From NCBI RefSeq assembly GCF_016741785.1, contig NZ_JAERRL010000001.1, positions 248,001 through 312,000 on the forward strand: a DNA stretch of 64,000 nt. The letters run 5' to 3'. Within the stretch, counting starts at the first letter, position 1, and each line of letters starts with the position of its first letter. This document shows positions 1-5,881 of this stretch, one piece after another. A program made the position numbers and the translations under genes. The stretch is from Streptomyces sp. 7-21 (GTDB taxonomy: Bacteria; Actinomycetota; Actinomycetes; Streptomycetales; Streptomycetaceae). The notes beneath the pieces are model-generated. The model did no database searches, was not told the origin of the DNA, and saw nothing but the letters and a program-made list of their open reading frames with translations.

Positions 1-1018
1 CCGCAGGGCGCTGCGCTCGTATCTCCTGCCGCCGCCACGCCGGGAGAGGGAGCGGCCGGAGGAGATCGCGGCGGCCGTGCGGTGGCTGGAACGGGCGTCG
101 CTGCCGGTGGCGGAGCTCACGGAGATCACGCACATGCACGCACTGGTGGATGGCGTGTCCCGGAAGTTGGACGGCAAGCCTGCGGCGTCGCAGACCTACC
201 GGCGACGGCGGGCGGTGGCGTTCAACTGCTTGGGGTACGCCGTCGAGCTGGGGTTGCTGCCGTCCAATCCGCTGAGCAAGGTCAAGCGCACGGGCCGTAC
301 CGGTCGGCGCCCGGTTCAGGAGGTTGATCGCCGTGTGGTGGTCAACCCGAGGCAGGCGCGGGAGTTGCTGTCGGCGGTGACCTACGTGGGCGGCTATGAG
401 CGGGCCAGCGGTCGGCGCCTGCGGGCGTTCTTCGCCGTGCTCTACTACGCGGCGGCGCGGCCGAGCGAAGCCCTGGGGCTGCGGCGTCAGGACTGCGTCC
501 TCCCGGCGAAGGGCTGGGGCCGGATCGACCTGCAAGAGACCCGACCCACGGCCGGACGGGCGTGGACCGACTCCGGCGAAGTGCACGACCGGCGGGGCCT
601 GAAGCAGCGGGAGAAGGGAGAGGTGCGTCAGGTGCCCATCCCGCCGCCGCTGGTGCGGATGCTGCGGGAGCACCTGGATGAGTTCGGCACGGCGGACGAC
701 GGGCGGCTGTTCCAGAGCGAGCGGGGGAACGTCATCGCAGCGTCGTCGTACTCCCGTGTCTGGAAGCGGGCGCGAGAGCTGGGCCTGCTGCCGGATCAGG
801 TCGCCTCGGTGCTTGCCGCCCGGCCCTACGACCTGCGCCACGCCGGGGTCTCCCAGTGGCTGAACTCCGGGGTTCCGGCGCCGGAGGTGGCCGCGCGTGC
901 GGGGCACTCGGTTGAGGTGCTGCTGAAGATCTACGCCAAGTGCATCGACGGTCAGGAAGCCGCGATGAACGAGCGGATCATGAAGGGCCTGGGGGAGGAG
1001 GACGACACGGAGGAGTGA
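1..1018 (+). CDS. int: Tyrosine recombinase (integrase), 5' end outside window
   Basis: Site-specific integrase of a second integrative element. The frame is open to the first base, so the N-terminal part lies outside the window. The visible part has the tyrosine-recombinase catalytic core: an Arg in RPSEALGLR (codon 458-460), the PYDLRH motif, a GHS box (His codon 905-907) and a Tyr in KIYAKC (codon 932-934). It is clearly a paralogue of the complete integrase at 15009-16475, with near-identical stretches around the catalytic motifs. It stops about 250 bases left of the left att copy. The complete integrase likewise stops about 170 bases left of its own att copy, in the same orientation. This suggests the gene belongs to another element stacked at the same tRNA. 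Whether it is intact upstream cannot be seen. Confidence 0.9.
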   Translation, partial: RRALRSYLLPPPRRERERPEEIAAAVRWLERASLPVAELTEITHMHALVDGVSRKLDGKPAASQTYRRRRAVAFNCLGYAVELGLLPSNPLSKVKRTGRTGRRPVQEVDRRVVVNPRQARELLSAVTYVGGYERASGRRLRAFFAVLYYAAARPSEALGLRRQDCVLPAKGWGRIDLQETRPTAGRAWTDSGEVHDRRGLKQREKGEVRQVPIPPPLVRMLREHLDEFGTADDGRLFQSERGNVIAASSYSRVWKRARELGLLPDQVASVLAARPYDLRHAGVSQWLNSGVPAPEVAARAGHSVEVLLKIYAKCIDGQEAAMNERIMKGLGEEDDTEE

Positions 1019-1046
1019 CGGAGCGGAGAGCGTGAGTGACGGTGTG

Positions 1047-1067
1047 GGCCCCGGGTTGTCCGGGGCC
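1047..1067 (+). terminator. Hairpin terminator after the left integrase
   Basis: Perfect 8-bp stem GGCCCCGG/CCGGGGCC with a 5-base loop, starting 29 bases after the integrase stop. There is no long T run, which is common for terminators in very GC-rich genomes. Confidence 0.6.
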
Positions 1068-1210
1068 TTCGCCATGTTCGGGAGCGATGACGCGAGTGGC
1101 AGCGAAAACGGCCTGTGACGTGCGGAGATGGTCACCAAGATCATTACGCGGCCATTACGTGATCACTGACATGAGGCTGCCTCTGGCCGCTTCCGGCTGC
1201 GCACGCACAA

Positions 1211-1250
1211 TGACCCCGGACCAGGCATACGCCCTGGTCACGGGGCCTTT
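1211..1250 (+). terminator. Bipartite hairpin terminator next to attL
   Basis: GACCAGG (1219-1225) pairs with CCTGGTC (1233-1239). CCCCG (1214-1218) pairs with CGGGG (1241-1245) across a single bulged A. The stem is followed by CCTTT. It ends 17 bases before the left att copy and may isolate the two stacked elements transcriptionally. Confidence 0.55.
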
Positions 1251-1266
1251 CAGCACTTCATCTGGG

Positions 1267-1311
1267 GTGCCCCCGGCAGGATTCGAACCTGCGCACACGG
1301 CTCCGGAGGCC
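1267..1311. repeat. attL: 45-bp copy of the 3' half of tRNA-Arg
   Basis: Identical to 16648-16692, where it is part of the intact tRNA-Arg(CCG). It covers the acceptor 3' strand, T arm, variable loop and the anticodon-loop side of the tRNA, then diverges at 1312. It contains no 5' half, so it is not a tRNA gene but the scar of recombination. Confidence 0.92.
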
Positions 1312-1381
1312 TCGTTCCTTCGTGCTCTGAGTACCGGTTTGAGCTGCGAGAACGCCAATCGGTAGCGCGCGACGCCTGAAT

Positions 1382-1397
1382 CTCACGCACCACTCAC
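1382..1397 (+). other. Candidate integrase arm-binding site, left
   Basis: The 16 bases CTCACGCACCACTCAC match 15 of 16 bases at 16519-16534, in the same orientation. Both lie inside the element, 71 and 114 bases from the att cores. Matching sites on both sides of attP are expected for arm-type integrase or excisionase binding. No footprint data can be inferred. Confidence 0.4.
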
Positions 1398-1466
1398 TCA
1401 CACACTGATGAGGCAGCGTCGGGCAAGCACAGGGGCATTGATCCCCGCCGTACCGTTGTCAAGACG

Positions 1467-1490
1467 GCTGTAACACCCCGGTGTTACAGC
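1467..1490. promoter_or_regulatory. 24-bp palindrome, candidate operator
   Basis: GCTGTAACACC and GGTGTTACAGC form a perfect 11-bp inverted repeat around a 2-base centre. The arms are AT-richer than the surroundings and no T tract follows, so a dimeric repressor site is more likely than a terminator. It lies in the non-coding stretch upstream of the GntR gene. Confidence 0.45.
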
Positions 1491-1498
1491 CTCAGGAT

Positions 1499-1535
1499 CC
1501 GGACGGTCGGACACTGGTGTACGAGGGGTGTCCGG
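1499..1535 (+). promoter_or_regulatory. Partial copy of the repeated operator-like module
   Basis: It has CCGGACGGTCGGACAC, 12 bases, then GGTGTCCGG. Motif, spacing and order match the left half of the complete modules at 2081-2158 and 14709-14788. The TTCATGCAGGT part is not recognisable here. Confidence 0.45.
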
Positions 1536-1767
1536 CCCACCTGAGGACGATTGGAGGGGTGGTCACGAGTCGGCGAGCCACACTTCCCGTAACCGGACTC
1601 AGTCCTGGAGCGCCCGGAACGCCGTTTGTCGCGCAAGCCATCTGTGCAGGTCAAACCCATGATCAACGAGAATGTGACACGCGACACACAGATCTAGAGC
1701 GGCTGGCGCCCGCCGTCGCGCATCGGGCATCATCAGCGCAGGCCACAGCCCCCTCCAGACGGGAAGG

Positions 1768-1951
1768 GTTCCCCGGGAGCTGAAGCCCGAAGGGCATAGA
1801 AACGAGAGAGGACTAGGAGCCAGCAGCCAGCTCCAGGATGCGTTCCCCTGGAGCTGAAGCCCGAAGGGCATAGAAACGCGGCGGAGTGTACTTCACTCTT
1901 TACCCAGCCACTCTCGTTCCTCTGGAGTTGAAGTCCGAAGGGTGGAGAAAC
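1768..1951 (+). CRISPR. CRISPR-like array: three 36-bp repeats, two 38-bp spacers
   Basis: Repeats lie at 1768-1803, 1842-1877 and 1916-1951, exactly 74 bases apart. Each starts GTTCC and ends GAAAC. The first two differ at one base; the third differs from the second at six positions, like the degenerate terminal repeat of CRISPR arrays. The repeat contains a short hairpin (GCCC-GAA-GGGC). The two 38-base spacers are unrelated overall. No cas gene is in the window, so this is at best an orphan mini-array. Against it, spacer 1 contains CAGCTCCAGG (1828-1837), which can pair with CCTGGAGCTG of repeat 2 (1847-1856), so a structured tandem repeat of other function is possible. Confidence 0.5.
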
Positions 1952-1991
1952 GGCGAGATGATGATTTCGGCGGACGGGAAAACCGCGCAAT

Positions 1992-2028
1992 GGTGACATC
2001 ACCGTGGGTTCAAACCCCGCCGACTCTG
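1992..2028 (+). other. tRNA-like remnant (variable arm, T arm, acceptor 3' strand)
   Basis: A GGTG-ACAT-CACC hairpin (1992-2003) is followed directly by a canonical T arm: stem GTGGG/CCCGC with loop TTCAAAC (2004-2020). Seven bases of possible acceptor strand follow. A stem-loop before the T arm resembles the long variable arm of type II tRNAs (Leu, Ser). No matching 5' acceptor strand was found upstream, so this is probably a decayed fragment, not a working tRNA. Confidence 0.35.
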
Positions 2029-2080
2029 CTCCCTCGCTGCGGCAGGCTGAAACGCCCTCCAGTGTTCCAGTCTCGGAACC

Positions 2081-2158
2081 CGGACAGTCGGACAGTTGCC
2101 TTCATGAGGTGTCCGGGGCATTCATGCAGGTCAGCGCTCTAACCGGACAGTCGGACAC
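2081..2158 (+). promoter_or_regulatory. Four-part operator-like module upstream of the GntR gene
   Basis: In order: CGGACAGTCGGACA (2081-2094), GGTGTCCGG (2108-2116), TTCATGCAGGT (2121-2131), CCGGACAGTCGGACAC (2143-2158). The same four parts with the same gaps (about 12, 4 and 12 bases) occur in inverse orientation at 14788-14709, before the excisionase gene. The copy ends 84 bases before the GntR start. The likeliest role is a shared binding site for the GntR repressor (compare KorSA of pSAM2). A replication or recombination site is possible. Confidence 0.55.
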
Positions 2159-2242
2159 ATGGGACACTGTTTGCCGTGCGAGGTGCTGCCGACCGCGTGG
2201 CACTCTTGGCAGCACGCAAGAGGAGACGGCGAGAGGAGCCCA

Positions 2243-2689
2243 ATGCCGGGAGCCAGTCCCCGCGGTACTTACTTGGTCATCTCAGAGAAGCTGCGGCAGC
2301 GGATCAAGGCGGATGCGTCCGGTGAAGCGCTGCCGTCCGAGGCTGACTTGATGCGCGAGCATGGTGTCTCCCGCAATACGATCCGCAGGGCGCTGAAGGT
2401 GCTCGAAGCTGAGGGCTTGGTGCGGCCGCTCCCGGGGGCCGGCTGGCGCATCGTGCGGGGCGGTGACCGCCGCTCCCTTGCTGAGCGGATGAGTGACCTG
2501 ATCACCGAGGAATCCCTGTCTGTCGGCGATCCGTACCCCTCAGAAGCGCAGCTCTGCGAGCGGTTCGGTGCATCTCGTACGGCAGTACGCCGCGTCTTGG
2601 CGCAGATGGAGGGAAACGGCGTGCTCGACACCGTTCACGGCAAAGGGCGCACCGTGCGCGCTCTCCCGACCCGAGCCGTCCGGCCGTAG
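2243..2689 (+). CDS. GntR-family regulator with two tandem winged-helix domains
   Basis: This 148-residue protein is probably the element's master repressor. It holds two GntR-type winged-helix domains, about residues 15-75 and 82-145. Each has the hallmark PSEA-L-x(5)-S-R-x(2)-R-R/V-L pattern (LPSEADLMREHGVSRNTIRRAL and YPSEAQLCERFGASRTAVRRVL). There is no effector-binding domain, so the whole protein is DNA-binding; a covalent dimer could read a paired operator. ATG 2243 is chosen because GAGAGGAG precedes it; an upstream in-frame ATG (2159) lacks such a site and would add a low-complexity extension. In pSAM2 the GntR protein KorSA represses the activator gene. The operator-like module just upstream fits autoregulation. 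It is 11 bases from the HD gene. Confidence 0.8.
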   Translation: MPGASPRGTYLVISEKLRQRIKADASGEALPSEADLMREHGVSRNTIRRALKVLEAEGLVRPLPGAGWRIVRGGDRRSLAERMSDLITEESLSVGDPYPSEAQLCERFGASRTAVRRVLAQMEGNGVLDTVHGKGRTVRALPTRAVRP

Positions 2690-2700
2690 CCTTGACCACC

Positions 2701-3270
2701 ATGGAACTCACTGAGTGGGCGTATGCGCTCTCCGAATCGTTGCTGTCCGGGCCGCTCCCGCGTCGGTGGGCGCACTCCCTGGGGGCTGCCAAACGCGCCC
2801 GCTCTCTGAGCCCGATCTTGGGGGATGACGCCGAGCTGCTGGAAGCCGCTGCCGTGCTGCACGACATCGGCTACGCGCCGGCCATCGCCGTTACAGGGTT
2901 TCACCCGCTCGACGGAGCACGGTTCCTCCGGGATCACGAACACGCCGACGACCGAGTTGTCCGCCTCGTGGCTCATCATTCATGCGCTCTTCTTGAAGCC
3001 GAGGAACGCGGACTGAGGCATGAGCTGGAGGGGGAGTTCAGCCTGGAGCGCCCCGACCTCGTTGACGCACTCCTCTATTGCGACATGACGACCACGCCGG
3101 ACGGGGAGCAGACCAGCCCGGCCGATCGGATTGACGAAATTGTGCGGCGATACGGTCCGGATACGATTGTCGGCCGATTCATTCAGCGTGCGGCCCCGGA
3201 GATTCACGCTGCTTCACAGCGTGTCGAGGAGCGTTTGGCCAAGGTATCGGGCAGTGATCAGCCGATGTAG
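2701..3270 (+). CDS. HD-domain phosphohydrolase
   Basis: This 189-residue metal-dependent phosphohydrolase has the HD signature: His25, then His54-Asp55 in VLHDIGY, with further His in FHPLDG and VAHHS and an Asp in CDMTTT. The family cleaves phosphoesters in nucleotides, including signalling nucleotides; the substrate here cannot be told. It follows the GntR gene closely and is likely co-transcribed. Its 3' end overlaps the convergent Nudix gene by 13 bases. ATG 2701 is preferred; a TTG at 2692 is in frame, and neither has a good ribosome-binding site, so coupling to the GntR gene is possible. Placement beside a Nudix hydrolase on a plasmid-like element suggests nucleotide-based control, which is inference. 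Confidence 0.75.
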   Translation: MELTEWAYALSESLLSGPLPRRWAHSLGAAKRARSLSPILGDDAELLEAAAVLHDIGYAPAIAVTGFHPLDGARFLRDHEHADDRVVRLVAHHSCALLEAEERGLRHELEGEFSLERPDLVDALLYCDMTTTPDGEQTSPADRIDEIVRRYGPDTIVGRFIQRAAPEIHAASQRVEERLAKVSGSDQPM

Positions 3271-3731
3271 GGCTCGGTCCGTGAAGTGTCAAGACCATGC
3301 CTGATGCGCATCATCATGGACGGGTGAATATTGAGGCTGTCAAGGTCCGCTGGGTAGACCCAGCGGACCTCTTTTGATTCGCTGCTGGTGCGGAGAGAAC
3401 CGCCGACAGGGTGGGCGCGGAAACAGATGGAGAACTGCTGTCTGACCTCTCCGTCGTCGTACGCCATGACGTGTTCGGGGTCGGTGTAGAGGCCGACGAT
3501 GTTGTCGACCTCGACTTGGATGCCCGTCTCCTCGAACACCTCGCGCACGACCGTGTCACTGATCCGTTCACCGATGTCGTGGCCCCCACCCGGCAAGGCC
3601 CACAAGTCGTTGTCGGCTTTGTGGATGAGGAGAAGCCGCCCCGAGTCGTCGCGGACGACTGCCGTCACCGAGGGGACCACGGAATTAGCCTTTGGGGCAT
3701 TCGGGTCACGGAAGTAGTCGACACGGCCCAT
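3258..3731 (-). CDS. Nudix hydrolase (Pif-like position)
   Basis: A 157-residue protein with a perfect Nudix box, G49-x5-E55-x7-R63-E64-V-x-E67-E68-x-G70-I. The family hydrolyses nucleoside diphosphates linked to another moiety. On pSAM2, the Nudix-motif protein Pif blocks redundant transfer between donor cells; this protein sits in the comparable regulatory region, so a Pif-like immunity role is a fair inference. Its start codon overlaps the stop of the upstream XRE/DUF5919 gene by one base (TAATG arrangement), so the pair is translationally coupled and controlled from the promoter above 4498. The C-terminal residues overlap the convergent HD gene. Confidence 0.85.
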   Translation of the reverse strand: MGRVDYFRDPNAPKANSVVPSVTAVVRDDSGRLLLIHKADNDLWALPGGGHDIGERISDTVVREVFEETGIQVEVDNIVGLYTDPEHVMAYDDGEVRQQFSICFRAHPVGGSLRTSSESKEVRWVYPADLDSLNIHPSMMMRIRHGLDTSRTEPYIG

Positions 3732-4498
3732 TAGTGCGCCCCTTCCCAGTCGGCAGGTGAGGAGATCGGTCGGGCGGTTTCCCAGACTCGTTCGATGCTT
3801 TCAGCGTATGTGTCGAAGAGTTCACCGCCCGGAACTCGTTGCAGGTGCAGCACTGGGGCCATGTAGGCGCCGACGCCGTAGATGTGGCCGTTCGTCAGCA
3901 TCTCGTCATCCGCCCGATAGATGGAGTTGTAGAGGGTCGTGCTGTGGAGGCGGAACTCCACACCGGGAAGACCGAAGAGCGGACCGTAGTTGATGAGGGC
4001 GTTTCGGATCTTCCCTGCCATGGCAGAGCCGATTCCCTCGTCCTCTCCGCGGACAGCAACCGCCGGCGACGTCGGCTCGCCGAGCATGAACCGGATGGGC
4101 ACCCCGTCCGCTGACTTCTCCTTCACGATCCTGTGGAATGTCGCGTCCTCCGTCAGCCAGAACCCCGAGTACACGAGCACGTCAAACCGTCGCCTGGCCT
4201 TGGCGTAGACGTCCGTCCAAAGCGTCTGCGGCACCACAGAGCGGTGCGGGTAGAGCCTGACCAGCTCAGCATTGCTGGAAGCTGTGACGTCGGCGGACGT
4301 GCGCTCATCCGGCCACAGATACGACACCTCGCGCTTCAGGAGTGAGGCGGTCGCGTACTGGAAGCGCCGGTATGGCTTGCGGTTGGGGTCGTTGATCCAG
4401 CGTTCGACTGTCTTCGCGGCGACACCAAGCCGCTCTGCCACTTCGTCCAGGGTCAGGCCCGAGTCCACGATGGCGGCGCGCAGTCGTTCGTTCGCCAC
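3731..4498 (-). CDS. XRE-type regulator with DUF5919-like C-terminal domain
   Basis: A 255-residue protein. Residues about 5-50 form a helix-turn-helix (LTLDEVAERLGVAAKTVERWIN). Residues about 80-245 form an alpha/beta domain of the DUF5919 type that I associate with phospholipase-D-like folds, but no HKD motif is visible, so it is probably a sensor and not an enzyme. The start is GTG 4498 with GGAGG six bases upstream; the overlapping ATG is out of frame. It is the first gene of a two-gene minus-strand unit with the Nudix hydrolase. The inverted GTACGACTT repeat upstream (4528-4566) is a likely operator for this protein. Confidence 0.75.
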   Translation of the reverse strand: MANERLRAAIVDSGLTLDEVAERLGVAAKTVERWINDPNRKPYRRFQYATASLLKREVSYLWPDERTSADVTASSNAELVRLYPHRSVVPQTLWTDVYAKARRRFDVLVYSGFWLTEDATFHRIVKEKSADGVPIRFMLGEPTSPAVAVRGEDEGIGSAMAGKIRNALINYGPLFGLPGVEFRLHSTTLYNSIYRADDEMLTNGHIYGVGAYMAPVLHLQRVPGGELFDTYAESIERVWETARPISSPADWEGAH

Positions 4499-4527
4499 AT
4501 CAACCTCCGCCTGTGGGGGACGACTTG

Positions 4528-4566
4528 GTACGACTTCACGCTAGCCAAGACGGACTCAAGTCGTAC
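4528..4566. promoter_or_regulatory. Inverted 9-bp repeat, candidate operator of the XRE regulator
   Basis: GTACGACTT (4528-4536) and AAGTCGTAC (4558-4566) are exact inverse copies 30 bases apart, about three helical turns. A further CGACTT lies at 4521-4526. The sites sit 23-68 bases upstream of the regulator's start, where autoregulation is expected. Confidence 0.5.
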
Positions 4567-4853
4567 AGGTGCGGGGTCGAGTGTCGCCCTGGCCAGGGCG
4601 AATCTGGTGGTGCATCAAGCGCGGGGGCTCACCGATCTCCACGAAGCCGAGGGGCTTGACGGAGCAAACCCCTCTCTGCAAGATGAGGAACAGGTATTAC
4701 ATGTACCTCTCGCCCGGCACTGCCGGAGCGGCTGTGCATTGACAACTCCATGGGGATCACGCCGCCTCTCCTCGGCCAAGTAGGCGGCCACGCGGGACAT
4801 CTGTCCCGGGTGAGGTACAGCGCAACCAAGTCCTGTGGCGCTCGTGCGCCACG
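4567..4853. other. Non-coding promoter/leader region of the transfer operon
   Basis: No convincing gene. It holds TTGACG (4656-4661), a possible -35 box for rightward transcription with a weak CAAGAT (4679-4684) 17 bases later; the short inverted repeat AGGTA-TTACATG-TACCT; and a perfect hairpin GTGGCGC-TCGT-GCGCCAC (4835-4852) directly before the first tRNA-like structure. The promoter assignment is weak. Confidence 0.3.
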
Positions 4854-4899
4854 GCCCCGGTCAGCCACGAAGGCGGCGGATCGAATCCGCTCCGGGGCA
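4854..4899 (+). ncRNA. tRNA-like minihelix 1 (acceptor stem plus T arm)
   Basis: GCCCCGG (4854-4860) pairs perfectly with CCGGGGC (4892-4898). Inside is a T arm with stem GGCGG/CCGCT and a 7-base loop ATCGAAT (4875-4891). D arm, anticodon arm and variable loop are replaced by 14 bases able to form GCC-ACGAA-GGC. A (4899) would be the discriminator; no CCA is encoded. Acceptor/T-arm minihelices are minimal RNase P substrates, so processing of the operon leader is one possibility. Confidence 0.5.
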
Positions 4900-4903
4900 C
4901 TGC

Positions 4904-4943
4904 GGGACGACTGCCTCTCACCGCCTCAGGACCACAGTCGCCC
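4904..4943 (+). ncRNA. Conserved-loop hairpin 1
   Basis: The stem is CGACTG (4908-4913)/CAGTCG (4935-4940), extended by GGG/CCC across a bulged A. The 21-base loop begins CCTCTCACC and ends CAGGACCA. The same loop theme closes unrelated stems at 5062-5105 and 12713-12754. It starts four bases after tRNA-like minihelix 1. Confidence 0.45.
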
Positions 4944-4987
4944 CGTTCAGCACACTTCCCGTGCTCTATCCGATCCTTCGCGCAACC

Positions 4988-5029
4988 GCCCCGATGGTCG
5001 CAGGCCAGGTTCGACTCCTGGTCGGGGCG
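4988..5029 (+). ncRNA. tRNA-like minihelix 2 (acceptor stem plus T arm)
   Basis: GCCCCGA (4988-4994) pairs perfectly with TCGGGGC (5022-5028). The T arm has stem CCAGG/CCTGG and the canonical loop TTCGACT (5005-5021). Only ten bases, TGGTCGCAGG, replace the D and anticodon arms; they look like a tRNA variable loop. The discriminator would be G5029, with no CCA. CGCAACC stands immediately upstream; the same heptamer also precedes minihelix 1 at 4821-4827. Confidence 0.5.
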
Positions 5030-5061
5030 CTCACCCCGCCGTCAGCGTGGCGGGGCCACCC

Positions 5062-5105
5062 GCCGGACCCGGTCGCCTCTCACCACCAGGCCACGACTGT
5101 CCGGC
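5062..5105 (+). ncRNA. Conserved-loop hairpin 2, in the leader of the 5136 gene
   Basis: Outer stem GCCGGAC (5062-5068)/GTCCGGC (5099-5105), inner stem GTCG (5072-5075)/CGAC (5094-5097), loop CCTCTCACCACCAGGCCA (5076-5093). The loop matches 16 of 18 bases of hairpin 3 (12725-12742) while the stems differ completely. A shared TGTCCCTTC-ACAG-CAGGAG stretch with the ribosome-binding site follows both. Confidence 0.5.
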
Positions 5106-5135
5106 CCCCTGTCCCTTCAACAGCAGGAGCGCGTC

Positions 5136-5429
5136 ATGCGTGTCTATGTGGGCGGCCATCAGGCCGTCTCCGTCGACGACTTCATCGAACTCGCTTTGGG
5201 CACTCCGCCTGAGCTGTGGCTGGGCGTGGAGGGCGAGAGCGAGGAGGAGCGCGCGGCTCGGCTGGACGCCGCCCGTGACATCCTCGCCTGCCACCCCGGC
5301 CTCCCCGACGACGTCGCCCGCATCGCCGCCGAGGTCATCGAGGCCCAGGCCCCGGAACTGTTCAACGTTGTCCCGCTCACCCGGCCGCCCGCCCGCCGCC
5401 GTACCTCCCGGAAGGGAGCAGCGGCATGA
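5136..5429 (+). CDS. Conserved-looking small protein of unknown function, first gene of the transfer operon
   Basis: A 97-residue acidic protein with no recognisable domain, no membrane segment and an Arg/Ala-rich end. The start ATG has AGGAG six bases upstream. Its stop overlaps the start of the next gene (ATGA type), so it leads a tightly coupled operon that runs through the PycTM-like, DUF2637, GGDEF and Cys-rich genes. Its mRNA leader contains the two tRNA-like minihelices and the two conserved-loop hairpins, so any control by those structures would act first on this gene. I do not recognise a function. Confidence 0.75.
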   Translation: MRVYVGGHQAVSVDDFIELALGTPPELWLGVEGESEEERAARLDAARDILACHPGLPDDVARIAAEVIEAQAPELFNVVPLTRPPARRRTSRKGAAA

Positions 5430-5881
5430 GCACCGCGACCGAGGCCCTGAAGGCCGCGCATGCCGAGGTGAGGGCGGAGATCGCGCGGACCGACAACAAG
5501 ACGGCCCTGCTGCTGGCGTTCGTCGGCGCGGTGCTGGCCGGTGCCTGGACAGTCGCCAAGGATGTGCCCCTCACGCTTCCCGCCCGCATCGTCGGTGGGT
5601 TCGGGATGGCGCTGCTGGTGGCCGCCGTCGCGCTGCTGCTGCGGTCGGTTCGCCCGAATCTGAGCTGCCGCGGTGAGCGCTTCGGCTTCCCGCTGTGGGC
5701 CACTCTCACCGCCGAGGAGATCCCCGCCGCCGTCTCCGGCGACCTGACTACCAACATCGTCGGGCTGTCCCGGCTCGCGGTGGCGAAATACACCAGCCTG
5801 CGCCGCGCAGTCGACCTGACGTGCACAGGCGGTGCCCTGCTCGTCCTGGCCGTCCTGCTCGCGATCGGAGGTGCGGCGTGA
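5426..5881 (+). CDS. PycTM/DUF5706-like small membrane protein (Pycsar-effector family)
   Basis: A 151-residue protein with the features I associate with the PycTM family. The N-terminal helix has a conserved RTDNK stretch, two membrane segments follow (about residues 26-46 and 55-75), then VRPNL, an LSRLAVAKYTSLRRA helix, and a C-terminal membrane segment (about 132-150). In Pycsar systems PycTM proteins are membrane effectors activated by cyclic pyrimidine nucleotides. No class III PycC cyclase is adjacent; instead a GGDEF protein is encoded two genes on. Start and stop overlap neighbouring genes by four bases. The family call rests on pattern recognition; it could be a structural part of the transfer machinery. 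Confidence 0.6.
   Translation: MSTATEALKAAHAEVRAEIARTDNKTALLLAFVGAVLAGAWTVAKDVPLTLPARIVGGFGMALLVAAVALLLRSVRPNLSCRGERFGFPLWATLTAEEIPAAVSGDLTTNIVGLSRLAVAKYTSLRRAVDLTCTGGALLVLAVLLAIGGAA

Noticed and set aside
1267..1340. A second tRNA-Arg gene at the left att copy
   Set aside because: Only the 3' part of the tRNA is present; sequence after 1311 cannot complete the cloverleaf.
1036..1365. Open frame across the left terminator and att copy
   Set aside because: It runs through two hairpins and the tRNA-derived repeat, has no ribosome-binding site and no recognisable domain.
2159..2242. Longer GntR protein starting at ATG 2159
   Set aside because: The extra 28 residues are unlike GntR proteins, the start lies at the end of the operator-like module, and a good ribosome-binding site precedes ATG 2243.
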